Shown here: piece by piece, positions 45,493-55,845 of the stretch
Layout: each line of letters begins with the position of its first letter
Numbering within the stretch: the first letter of the stretch is position 1
Assembly: GCA_024516035.1 (NCBI GenBank)
Contig: CM044962.1
Location: 6,252,608-6,316,607 of the forward strand
Source: Bactericera cockerelli
Lineage: Eukaryota; Arthropoda; Insecta; Hemiptera; Triozidae
DNA length: 64,000 nucleotides
Direction of reading: 5' to 3'
The notes under the pieces: generated by a model
The model's input: only the letters and a program-made list of their open reading frames with translations
Databases searched by the model: none
Told to the model about the DNA's origin: nothing
Translations under genes and position numbers: made by a program

Positions 45493-46920
45493 GTAAGACC
45501 TTTGAGATAAGAACTTGTTATCAGTGAAATCTTATCAGTTGTTTCTTATCTCTTGATGCCTGTGAACTAGAATGCTGACTGAGGGTGAAAACCCTATTTT
45601 TGATCAGACTAATTTATGTAATCTTGAATAGTTCTCAAGCACAGTTTCAAATCCAAACTTTTTCTTGTACTACCAATGCTCTGTAAATAATGCTTACTTG
45701 AGTATTTGACCATATAATAATGGTAGCAAAACAACTGCTGGGTTAAAGGACTGTTAATTTTGAATGGGGCAGTATAAACAAGTAACATATTATGATAATT
45801 GAATGTCTCAAAAAATAATACATGTTACAGTTTTTTGAAATTGGTTTTATTGAAAATAATGATCTGAGGAGAGTAAGAGAATGTTTACAAGACCCCAAGA
45901 AAAATTCCAAAAAAAAGTTGAAGCTACAAGTTTAGTATTCTAATCACCTCTCAGATCATTATTTTCAAATGAAAATGTCTCCAATATTTGTAACAATGTA
46001 ACATACATAGATTGCTTTTCAAGATACACATTCAATTACATATTATTATTTCAAATAATAACTTACAACCATCTACAGTTAAAATTGGATAGAGAATTCA
46101 AGAGGCTGGAATTTTATTCTTTTACATCCAGGTTTCTCTTGTTAAGTGCACAGACACAACAGAGGCCTATGCTCTGGACCCTGGGTTAGATCCAGTACCT
46201 CGTAAAATAATCTAATCATGCTATTGAATGTAAGCAGCAACAACGGAGTCCCAAAAACTGTCTATATCAAGCTGTACCAGGGTTGAGGGTGTAGGGTACA
46301 GGCCAGGGTCCGTGTTGTGGCTACCTTTTTGAGGCTATTTTCTCATTTAAATATTTAGAGAGCTAAATTTGGCCTGGAAATTTTTCATTTATATCCAGGT
46401 TCAACTGAATTAGTCACTATGCCAGAGTGTTTTAGTGCACCAGGCTTTTTTTTTTTATTTAGAATTTATAATTTATTGTTTATTCGACATTTACAGAAAT
46501 GTATAAAACATAGTCACCCTATTGGGTGACCATGTTTTATGGCTTGTACTAACAGTGACCTGGGTTTGAATCCTGGCAGAGTTGGAATTTTCAGGCTCTC
46601 TACTGTGGATATTTGAGGTTCACTCATACCCTGTGAGGAAAAATGAGGAGCTGCTTTGATGTGAGCAGCTGAAAGCAGCTGAAATTGATGAAATAATGGG
46701 AAAATAAGATATAGGATATTAGATATGTGGAAAATTACTATAATTCTGCACTACCCTGTCAGTCTCAGTGGCTCAGTGATCAATAATTTGGTAAAGCAGA
46801 GGTTGTGGGAGGCATACTATGGGATAGAAAAACTACAAAACAAACCACATGTGTCTACAATAGCTGCTGTATCATGGTTACAAAATAAAAAGAGGCACTA
46901 AAAAAATGTGAAACACTAAG

Positions 46921-46951
<31 letters not shown>

Positions 46952-49900
46952 TAAAAAAAATACTGTGACATAAGACAAGCTGGGAATAGTTTATCCAAGG
47001 TGCTGATCATCGGATTTAACAGACTAAAACCAAAAGATGATTATCAACTTGGTTGGACACCAACAAACTAATTTGGTCTTTGCCACTTTTTCCTTTATTA
47101 TTATTATTATTATTATATAATTCTTTATTAGATGCAAAGGACATTATGTACATATAAATAATAATTTTAACAGTGAAAAAATGAAAAAAACAATATATAC
47201 AATAAAAATGAAAAAGAATAGATAATATTTGAAAACATATGTTCTAACTAAAGGGCGGGGTTATTGCCTTTGGCAATCTCTTCCACCCAACCCTATTGTG
47301 TACCATATTTTGTGTACCATATTGAAGTTTCTTTATTAAGTATTTTTTTTATTTTTTTTTTAAATACCTACCTATTGATTTCTGTAGCAATTATTTGGTA
47401 TGTTACATTGATTTCAAATTTTAAACCCTTTCTCTCTTTGAACCTGCTGCTCATTTTTTTCATTTATATTTTCATTTAACATACATATACACATTCTTCA
47501 CTTAATATTTAATACTTCCTGCAATCCAATGTACTTTTCAGCATGTGGTGGATTGCAGAAAATAGTATTATCTTCTTTTTTTTACTGTCTTATTTTTACT
47601 AGGCAAGCTGCAGGCTGCAGGGCCAATATGATCCACTGCTTTAAATGTAAGAAATTGGCCCACCATTTAGATTAGACCATTTTTTATTTGTTCAAATTAA
47701 TTTATATTCTTTGTCTTTTTTCCCCTAAAATATTGTTGTACAGAGAGAACCCATCATTAGCAGTCTAGAAGTCATGTCTAGTCATGGGTGCTCTCCTATT
47801 ACAAGCAATGGTTCATATTGGCTGTCTAGTGGGTTGGGAACCTAAGTAAACAGTTTTAACAATTGGTAAACTTAGACTCCAATGATTAATTGACTGATAA
47901 AATAAATAAATTCCATTGCACGAACCCAGAATTGTATTTTAAGTTTTGTGCCAGACTTTTTAAGTAAATTTCTTATGGAATTGAAGAATTGAAGATTTTT
48001 CATGGATAGGTGGTTAAGTAGTCTGAGTACTGGCCTTGAAATCAAGCTAGCACAGGAATTTGTGAGTTTAGGTTTTTCATAATTTAATAAAAGTGTAACC
48101 AAATAATACTTTATTTATTATTTATTTACTTCTTGAGCAACTAATAATACACTGGGTGACTTCTATTTGAATCCCAGCTGGATAGAAAATTTTCTACTCT
48201 GTACTTTGGATGTCCAGGGTCCACTCATACTTTGTATGAGTAGTTACTTGTATGAGTAACAACAAGTGGCGGCATTCCACAGTTTTAAGAAATTAGTGTA
48301 ATAGTTCCAAATAGAATTTGGAATGTAATGTGAAGAATAATCATAGTAATGCTGTGCTAAACACAAAAAATGTGAAGAGGCCTCGTGCTTCACCACAAAA
48401 AATCAACCACACTTCAAAGTGACAACACTGATAACATAAACAAAAGAAAAAACTTTTTTTGTTATCATGAAGAAAAAAAAAAAAAATATTTTTCTTACCA
48501 TTTTTTTTTTTCATTGCCGACAAATATTAAACAAAATACCATACTTTTTTTGTTGCTTAAAGTAAAAGAGACTCAAATATTGAATTTTTTACTCACTCAT
48601 TTTCAGAAACTCTTGCAGCCCTACACTTACATATCCCAGGTCCCCGGAAAGCGAATCAGGACCAAATTGGCCTATGCATTCAACTGCTGGCTCAACATTG
48701 CGGAGGATAAGCTCCTGGCCATTGGTGAAATCATACAGATGCTGCACAATTCTAGTCTTTTGTGAGTATACTCATTATTATTATCTGACCTACTTGTAGA
48801 GTTTCCTGAAACTCCTTATAAGAAACTCCTAGAATTAATTAATAAAATAAATACCAAGACTTCATCTATATGTATAATTGTATATGTTCATTCAAAAAGA
48901 ATTTTTTAATAATCATAATAACGGACGTATAATTATGGGTCAAGCCCTTTATACATAGTTACAATTAATAGACAAGTGAAAAACAGTAAAATAAAAGCTT
49001 ACAAGTAAATTAGAGATAGTTTATCTTAACTCAAACTTCTTTTTCTTCGCCAGAATCGATGATATTGAAGATAACTCCATTTTGAGGCGAGGCATACCTG
49101 TGGCTCATTCCATATATGGTGTGGCTAGCACAATCAACGCAGCTAACTATGTGGTGGCTATTGCCCTGGAAAAAGTTCAGAGTCTTGGCCATCCTGAGGT
49201 AAATATACAATACAATACAATATGATGATAGAATACAATAAGTCAAGTAAAAAATTGGATACTAACTCAAAGCCAATTCGCCATCATAGGTGTTGTGGCA
49301 ACAAGACTGAAGGGCACAAGGTAGAAAATATCATATAACAGATGATGGAGCTATAATTTGATGATTGTGTTATGAAAACATGTTCATGAATAACAAAATT
49401 TTGTTTATATAAATCAAATAAACAAATTTTATGAAAAAAAAAAAAAAAAAAAAAAAAATAGAAAAATCAATATATTTCTTTTTCAGTCAAGCCTCCTACT
49501 CCCTAACCAACCATCAAATTACAGGCCTTGTCTAGGAATTAAAGAAAGTGTGATGGTAGAAGCTTTTGGTTTTGTTAATAATCAGATTTGTGTTTTATCT
49601 CAACTACTCAAACTCACTTTACTAAATATTTGATTAACTATAAACTATAGGGACTGGAACCACCGACCTCTGATAACAAGTTTGCCGCCTTATTGTTCAA
49701 GCTACTTCCAATTTTTTTTATATAGAAATTATCGGAAGTAATATTTTCATCAACTTAACTGAAACAGAATTCACAAATTATCGATTGCAATATTTTCTTA
49801 CAAAAACTCATGTATCCCCTTTACTCTCACAATTTATTACCACTTTCTTAACATTGATCTTGGATACTTTTTCCAGCACCTGCACGTATTGGTCCTTTGC

Positions 49901-52900
49901 ACAGGACACAACCAAAGTGTTAGCATGGATAGTTATTCTTCTATCCTGACTCTTCAAGATCTGACAATCAGGTGCCTTTTCTAAACCTCTTGGTAACTGA
50001 ATGTTCGATTTGTTTCCCAAACATCTTTGTAACTCAATGTTTGACTTGCTTCTTAAATAACCTCTTCGTAATTGAATGTTTGATTTGGTTCTCAAATATC
50101 TTTGTAAATCAATGGTTGACTTGTTTCCAAAACAACCTTTTTGGAACTGAATGTCTGACTTGTTTCCCAAAAAATTTCTTTGTAAATGAATTTTTGTTTT
50201 GTCTTCCAAACCTCTTTGCACATGAACATTCTTCCTCCTTTTTTCTACGTTCCTTTTCGACGCTTTTCTTTTACAATTCTTTCTGCCTTTAGGTTTTCTG
50301 TCTAGTAGCGGATGTTTGTACATCCTCCGTGTCCGGTGACAAGATAAAGGTTGCGGTAAAATTTCAATTCCCTTGTGGATCTTTTCCAAGTTGGATTTCA
50401 ACAGCTGAGCTCTTGAATCTCGCGTTTTGAGGGGGCTTTTTGAGTGTTTTCTCTGTGTGCAATTTCCGTTAACGGCAGTTGATTTTGAAAATTCGGTCGG
50501 TGTGGAATCACCGCGTTTTGAATGTTTCTTCCCGTCTTGGTATTTAGAAGATCCTGAGAAATTGGTGTCGGTCCTGGAAGAGATGGTCTCCCATGTTGCA
50601 TTTTTAGGTTGTGGACAAGGTGAGGTTTTTGTGTTGCAGGGATTCTGCTCTGGACTGGGCAACAATGATGATGACACTTCAGATTTAACGTCCCGCTTCA
50701 TTTGGCAATCTTTGGGCTCTGTAATAATGTTTGTGACCATTAGAAACGTTACGTAAGAGGCAGAGAATACCAGTAATAATATTAACAATAATAAGGATTA
50801 ATAAGGATTTTATATTTTAAGTTTCAAATTTTCCTGCAAGCTTAAACAGCCTAGCTAGTCCTCAAAATGCTTCTGTCAGAAATCTATAAATACCTATATG
50901 TATTATAAATGGTATGTATGAAAATAATTACTAAGTATACACACATACACGTCATTTTTCTATTCCGGTCGTCACAATCAAATTGTTGAAGAAAACAATA
51001 AATCCTCTCTAGAACATCATGCCACCGAATAGCTGTATCTACCGTTAAAGCTTGTTGATTTTCAAGTTGGGATTTTCTTGGTGCTGCAAGAACGGTGCTG
51101 TCATTTGCACTTAAAATTGCACCCTTCGTCGAAGTACAGGAAAAAGGATAGTAACATGATGTACCTGGGTCAGAAAAAACAACAGCTTTATCATCTATGT
51201 TGGAAGTATTGGATCCTCTATGGTCGGAACTTTGGTCTTTGCATAAAACTGTATCATGGTACACCGTTTTCTTCCTTGCGTTCACTTTAAGTTTCTGTTT
51301 CCCATGGAGTTCATTTTTAACACGAGATCCGCAAACAGTGCATTCGGAAAATTTCGGCCGAAATTCGGTAGCTTTCGGATTGCATTCAGACACAAGTTGA
51401 TCTAGGCTCTCTGTCAATAAAGTCTGTTGACCACACGATCTCATCAAGTTCTCCCGCGAAACTTTCTTCTGCTTGACATTGGTTTTCCTTTTTGAACATC
51501 TTGGAAGGCCTTCCGTGGGCTTCCTCCGGGAGAATCTCCTGTATTCCCGATAGAAACGTTCTTTGCTTTTCCGAATCAGTTCTTCGCACGCTACCAGTTT
51601 TTCAAAATTTCTCGTTAAAGATTGCGTGAAATTGTGATTTTCAGCATCCGCCTTGCACTTTTTCTGACGATTCTTCAAATATTCCTGAAGAAAATTACTT
51701 TCAGGGTATATTTTTCTTTCGTGTTCGTTCTTGGGAGGGGGCATGAAACAGCGAGTTTTCTGGGTCTTATCATCAATATTTACTTCACGTTTGCTCGTCG
51801 TGGTTTCCAAGAAACCACAGGGGCATTCCTTGTGCCTTGTCAGGAGGTTCTGTTCACAAGCCGTCTTTTTGACACACACCGTGACTCGAGGATCTTGTGA
51901 CCAGTTCTGAAAATGGTTCGAAATGTTGTTCAAGTCCTCTGAACAATTAACCGGGTGCGGTTTTTCGTACAGACTAAGCAGCTCGTCTATTTTACTCGTC
52001 AAATTTTTACCGTCATAGTTGTATTTAATGCATTTTTCAACTGTTGCATTAGGTCTTGTGTAGTGGCACGGATTGGTTGCATGTATTTCGGGCGCGTAGT
52101 ACGATAGAATGTCACTCATCAAGGGTTGAAATTTATGACTTTCCCACCCCATAAAATGATGGGAATCATGCCTTGTTGGAAGCATTTTGACCTCTATTTA
52201 GTTGAAGACTTATTTGAGTTAATTTCCATTCGAATTTGTGACGACGCACAAGGACATTTCAATGAGTTGCGCTTGTTTACTGAAATTTAGTACTTGTAGC
52301 TGCGAAAGCTAGGTACACAATTTTTTATACCAACTCCAACTTTAAAACCACGGATTTTTTCAAACCAAAATTTAGATATCTGTTGTTGGAGCCATAAAAA
52401 AAAGAATACATAGTGTTAAATTTGAATCAATTTAATTAATACTGGTTGTTTTATTTTATAGGTTTGGTTAAAAAAAAAAAAACCGTAATTTATTTTTTGA
52501 ACAGAAATAACCTATTCAATTAGAACCCTTGTCAGGTTTTTATTGAATTTTCTAGTTAAATATCAAGATTCATAAATTCATAATTATATGTACCTACCAC
52601 ACCCACCTACTACGTGAAGGAAATTTTATAAACCATCCTAATTTATTTTTCATGTTCAAAAATGAAAAAGTATCCGAGCCATCTTCCCAAAAAAAATTTC
52701 GAGGCCACAGAAAAAATTAAATATCATAATGGTCGGAAGTGATTATATTCCCAGTTTTTTAGGGGTTTGAAAAGTTTTTTTTATAGAATGGTAAAAATCA
52801 CTCCTATTTTATTTCTTTCATAATTTGTACTAATCAATTTCGAAATGTCACACTCACAACTAATCAAACTCAGGCTGCTAATTTTTTTATACCAAAATTA

Positions 52901-54908
52901 GAACTCGAACCAACGACCTCTAGGTTACAATTCCACTGCCTTATCGTTTAAGCTACTGAGGTCAATTAACACTCCCATGTTTGATAGTACAATTAGGAGA
53001 TACAAAAAAAAAAAAAAAAAAAAAAATCGGAACAAAAAAATATTTATTTATTAAAAAAACAAACACATTACTTCCGATTTCTAATATCAGAAGTATTTCA
53101 GAAGTAAAATAGGAGTGATACTTTTCAAAAAAAAAAAACTTTAAGAACAATAAATACCACCAGAAGAAATCCCTACTAGGTACCAGAACTCTCACTTTTT
53201 CGTATTTTCACATATCTTTTTTTCGGAGCAGGTCCATCTATGTGCACTGGTAGTCAAGTGGTTAACGCACCAACCTGGTAATCCAGGTAGCCTAGGGATC
53301 CGTTGGTTCGAATCCCACCCAGTGCATGAATTTTTCCTCTTAAATTCGAGTTTGTGACCACATTATAATAAGACTATAAGGGTTAGGTGGTAGAAAATGC
53401 TTTGAGCAATAACCTTGCCTGGTGGTTACCTTCCACTAAAGAGTGTTATCAGCATAGTGTTATTATTATTGTTTATTTTTAGTGTTATTAGAATAGTCTG
53501 TCCCGGTAGCTCAGTGGTAAAGGCGGCGGTCTGGTAATCCAGATGTCGCGGGTTCGAAACCCAGCCGGGACAAGTGAGGTTCCTGCCTACACAAATCCTG
53601 TTTATCCAGTTTCGACTGTAATAAATATTATAGCACCTACTTTTACAGTCTGTCCCGGTAGCTCAGTGGTAAAGGCGGCACTCTGTGAATCCAGAGATTC
53701 CAGAGGTCGTGGTTTCGAAACCCAGCCGGGACATGACATATTATCCTCCCATTTGGGATTTTTACCACTAAATAACACGTATTGGGCTTACTGCTGGAAT
53801 AATGGGACCTAATAGTCTTAATCGGGCAGTATAAATAAGGCGATTTTATTATTATTTTCTCTTTTTTTATATTTTATTTTTATTTTCTAGAACCTCTATT
53901 TCTATTTACCAGGCAGTAGCTGTGTATTTTCTAGAACCTCTATTTCTATTTACCAGGCAGTAGCTGTGTATTTTCTAGAACCTCTATCTCTATTTACCAG
54001 GCAGTAGCTGTGTATTTTCTAGAACCTCTATCTCTATTTACCAGGCAGTAGCTGTGTATTTTCTAGAACCTCTATCTCTATTTACCAGGCAGTAGCTGTG
54101 TATTTTCTAGAACCTCTATTTCTATTTACCAGGTAGTAGCTGTGTACACAGGATAGCTCCAGCTCTTTTTTATATTTTATTTTTATTTTCTAGAACCTCT
54201 ATCTCTATTTATCTAGCAGTAGCTGTGTATTTTCTAGAACCTCTATCTCTATTTACCAGGCAGTAGCTGTGTATTTTCTAGAACCTCTATCTCTATTTAC
54301 CAGGCAGTAGCTGTGTATTTTCTAGAACCTCTATTTCTATTTACCAGGCAGTAGCTGTGTATTTTCTAGAACCTCTATCTCTATTTACCAGGCAGTAGCT
54401 GTGTATTTTCTAGAACCTCTATCTCTATTTACCAGGCAGTAGCTGTGTATTTTCTAGAACCTCTATCTCTATTTACCAGGCAGTAGCTGTGTATTTTCTA
54501 GAACCTCTATCTCTATTTACCAGGCAGTAGCTGTGTATTTTCTAGAACCTCTATTTCTATTTACCAGGCAGTAGCTGTGTATTTTCTAGAACCTCTATCT
54601 CTAATTACCAGGCAGTAGCTGTGTATTTTCTAGAACCTCTATCTCTAATTACCAGGCAGTAGCTGTGTATTTTCTAGAACCTCTATCTCTAATTACCAGG
54701 CAGTAGCTGTGTATTTTCTAGAACCTCTATCTCTAATTACCAGGCAGTAGCTGTGTATTTTCTAGAACCTCTATCTCTATTTACCAGGCAGTAGCTGTGT
54801 ACACGGAACAGCTGCTGGAGCTGCACAGAGGTCAAGGCATGGAGATCTACTGGCGGGATAACTACACGTGTCCGACAGAGGAGGAGTATCGCACCATGAC
54901 CATCAGAA
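45433..54908 (+). CDS. GGPS1: Geranylgeranyl diphosphate synthase, 5' half (4 exons)
   Basis: Trans-prenyltransferase that condenses isopentenyl and farnesyl diphosphate into C20 geranylgeranyl diphosphate for protein prenylation; cytosolic, Mg-dependent. Exons 45433-45492, 48607-48761, 49054-49198 and 54788-54908 join in phase to about 160 residues. These match animal GGPPS from the N terminus through the first Asp-rich motif (DDIED) to [15 protein letters not shown]. Animal GGPPS is about 300 residues; the rest, including the second Asp-rich motif, was not found before the window ends. The last donor (A|GTAAGT) is intact, so the gene is either split by a very long intron holding GMPR, rearranged, or misassembled. 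In Drosophila the ortholog is quemao. Confidence 0.9.
45493..48606. other. GGPPS intron 1 with repeats
   Basis: Holds an interrupted SINE E (46410-46760), a decayed SINE F (46760-46945), a reverse LINE 3' end of family P (47095-47290; minus-strand GCAATAACCCCGCCC) and a forward SINE E body (48150-48405). Nothing else recognised. Confidence 0.5.
48607..48761 (+). CDS. GGPS1: GGPPS exon 2
   Basis: Encodes [20 protein letters not shown] to [12 protein letters not shown]; the PGK-RTKL substrate-binding segment is intact. Acceptor TTTTCAG, donor TT|GTGAGT. Confidence 0.93.
49054..49198 (+). CDS. GGPS1: GGPPS exon 3: first Asp-rich motif
   Basis: Encodes [20 protein letters not shown] and [17 protein letters not shown] binds the Mg-diphosphate of the allylic substrate. 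Acceptor TTCGCCAG, donor GAG|GTAAAT. Confidence 0.95.
49640..49712 (-). repeat. SINE family C head fragment
   Basis: Minus-strand GAAGTAGCTTGAACAATAAG and GAGGTCGGTGGTTCCAGTCC. Confidence 0.5.
49808..50788 (-). CDS. Orphan ORF, antisense in GGPPS intron 3 (downstream part)
   Basis: 326 open codons, basic and Lys/Arg/Ser/Asn-rich; I recognise no family. Residues about 195-285 hold seven degenerate 12-13-residue repeats of the form [11 protein letters not shown]. The annotated start gives [17 protein letters not shown], which looks like a membrane helix. However, that stretch resembles an intron 3' end (TTCTAATG, then ATTATTACAG on the minus strand near 50733), so the real exon may begin there. 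Just upstream is another long antisense ORF; the two may be exons of one gene. Confidence 0.6.
   Translation of the reverse strand: MLILLLVFSASYVTFLMVTNIITEPKDCQMKRDVKSEVSSSLLPSPEQNPCNTKTSPCPQPKNATWETISSRTDTNFSGSSKYQDGKKHSKRGDSTPTEFSKSTAVNGNCTQRKHSKSPLKTRDSRAQLLKSNLEKIHKGIEILPQPLSCHRTRRMYKHPLLDRKPKGRKNCKRKASKRNVEKRRKNVHVQRGLEDKTKIHLQRNFLGNKSDIQFQKGCFGNKSTIDLQRYLRTKSNIQLRRGYLRSKSNIELQRCLGNKSNIQLPRGLEKAPDCQILKSQDRRITIHANTLVVSCAKDQYVQVLEKVSKINVKKVVINCESKGDT
50884..52185 (-). CDS. Orphan ORF, antisense in GGPPS intron 3 (upstream part)
   Basis: 433 open codons in an AT-rich region, unlikely by chance. The protein is basic and Cys-rich, with pairs such as CPCG and CTVCG, NxT/NxS sites, and a segment rich in Lys/Arg at about 205-260. 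No signal peptide or known domain is recognised. The last 20 residues ([18 protein letters not shown]) are probably intronic: GTATGT-like donors occur just before them. My trial join to the downstream ORF at the best-looking sites gave a stop, so the junction is unresolved. Its function is unknown. Confidence 0.65.
   Translation of the reverse strand: MLPTRHDSHHFMGWESHKFQPLMSDILSYYAPEIHATNPCHYTRPNATVEKCIKYNYDGKNLTSKIDELLSLYEKPHPVNCSEDLNNISNHFQNWSQDPRVTVCVKKTACEQNLLTRHKECPCGFLETTTSKREVNIDDKTQKTRCFMPPPKNEHERKIYPESNFLQEYLKNRQKKCKADAENHNFTQSLTRNFEKLVACEELIRKSKERFYREYRRFSRRKPTEGLPRCSKRKTNVKQKKVSRENLMRSCGQQTLLTESLDQLVSECNPKATEFRPKFSECTVCGSRVKNELHGKQKLKVNARKKTVYHDTVLCKDQSSDHRGSNTSNIDDKAVVFSDPGTSCYYPFSCTSTKGAILSANDSTVLAAPRKSQLENQQALTVDTAIRWHDVLERIYCFLQQFDCDDRNRKMTCMCVYLVIIFIHTIYNTYRYL
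52186..52895. other. Upstream region of the antisense orphan ORF
   Basis: AT-rich with no recognised repeat; the promoter of the antisense gene would lie here if it is expressed. Confidence 0.35.
52896..53115 (-). repeat. SINE family C head and repeat H hairpin fragments
   Basis: 52905-52966 is a reverse SINE C head; 53069-53112 is a reverse H hairpin (ATTACTTCCGATTTC). An A run lies between. Confidence 0.5.
53241..53475 (+). repeat. tRNA-derived SINE family B
   Basis: Full B copy: GCACTGGTAGTCAAGTGG, GGTTCGAATCCC, and an ATT tail. Confidence 0.7.
53499..53571 (+). repeat. Isolated tRNA-like head of SINE family A
   Basis: Acceptor-stem ends pair (GTCCCGG and CCGGGAC), but the anticodon arm folds with a 4-nt loop and the T stem is mismatched. 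It is a SINE head and not a tRNA gene. Confidence 0.55.
53651..53862 (+). repeat. tRNA-derived SINE family A, full copy
   Basis: From GTCCCGGTAGCTCAGTGG to the ATT tail; ends at the GGPPS exon 4 array. Confidence 0.75.
53863..54787 (+). repeat. 44-bp array of GGPPS exon 4 acceptors
   Basis: About 20 units in two blocks (53914-54147 and 54190 onward). Each unit is an intron end (TCTATTTACCAG) plus the first 14 nt of exon 4 (GCAGTAGCTGTGTA). Block 1 ends with a longer, decayed piece of the exon (54141-54165), then the block start (ATATTTTATTTTTATTTTC) recurs. 44 is not a multiple of three, and each unit carries CAGTAG, so using an upstream acceptor would shift the frame into stops. Confidence 0.92.
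54788..54908 (+). CDS. GGPS1: GGPPS exon 4
   Basis: Encodes [20 protein letters not shown], then [17 protein letters not shown]. The HRGQG-D/E-IYWRD segment is a hallmark of animal GGPPS. Acceptor ATTTACCAG (the last of the array), donor A|GTAAGT. Confidence 0.95.
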
Positions 54909-54963
54909 GTAAGTACCTCGTCTCCATACTAGCGTGTGTGAATACCCCCAATGCATGGATTAA

Positions 54964-55277
54964 CACTTTGAGCCCTTGAATACCATATATGACTCTCAGC
55001 TGACACTTCATAAAGGACATGAGTACCATATATGACCCTCACCCAAAATTGGACTGTGGACATGAGTACTCTAATATGGTATTCACAACCTTTGTTACTT
55101 TGAAGTTAAATCATAAAGTATAAGAGGTACAGCTGAAAAACGTAAATTTATCGAATTTTCTCGACAAGATACACAATATTTTACAATAAAAAAACTTTGG
55201 TACGAAGGGTGCAAAACGCATTTTTTGCCTTGGTCCCTCGTGCTCACTCGCCGATCCCAGCTCTGGGGCTCAAAGTG
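54964..55277. mobile_element. piggyBac-type MITE
   Basis: Terminal repeats CACTTTGAGCCC and GGGCTCAAAGTG, flanked on both sides by TTAA (54960-54963 and 55278-55281). Two CCATATATGAC blocks inside. No ORF. Confidence 0.8.
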
Positions 55278-55285
55278 TTAAACAT

Positions 55286-55382
55286 TTAGGGCGGAATTAA
55301 TAGACAACATCAATAACTTAAGTCGTTGGTAAGTGTCGCGCCACAGAGGTATTACAAAAACGTCTATTAATTCCGCCCTTAA
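55286..55382. repeat. MITE M1, internally deleted
   Basis: Both ends (TTAGGGCGGAATTAATAG and AATTCCGCCCTTAA) with a shortened middle. Confidence 0.7.
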
Positions 55383-55845
55383 TTGAGTATGTGACCACAT
55401 AAATCCTATCAAAAAAATGAATACACAATGCTTTATTATCCAGTCGATGTATAGATAGAGTACTTTATATTTAAACAATAAGCAAAAGAAAAAAATAATC
55501 GAATATTAAAATAATAATTCCCGTGTCCGAAAGGTAGAACAACCTATCAGGGGCTGGAAAGATAAGAATAATTAATAGTTGCAAAAATGTTATGGAACTT
55601 CTGAAATTTGTAGAATGCTTCTGATATGAAACGGGTAAACTAAGCGTATTTTTTTTTTTAATCTCAATGAGCCTACACGAAGTATTAACGCAGTATTAGA
55701 GCACCTTATTAGAAAATTATTCAACTATAAAAATCTCAGTATCGGGCACAAAAGGTTTTGTGCTTCCTTTGTGCTGGTCATAACCAATTTTTAAAGTTAT
55801 GAGTTTGTGACCTTAAATTAAAAAAGCCTTACCCTCAATTCACGC
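55383..55845. other. No gene seen
   Basis: AT-rich; searched for missing GGPPS exons without success. Confidence 0.45.

Noticed and set aside
50749..50788. N-terminal membrane helix of the 326-codon antisense ORF
   Set aside because: Resembles an intron 3' end (branch-like TTCTAATG, then TTACAG) rather than coding sequence; left unresolved.
50427..51900. Plus-strand ORFs opposite the antisense orphan ORFs
   Set aside because: Shorter shadows of the longer minus-strand frames.
53499..53571. Functional tRNA gene
   Set aside because: Acceptor ends pair, but the anticodon loop is 4 nt and the T stem is mismatched; sequence equals the SINE A head.
53863..54787. CRISPR array
   Set aside because: 44-bp units are contiguous with no unique spacers and match the adjacent exon boundary; the context is a eukaryotic intron.
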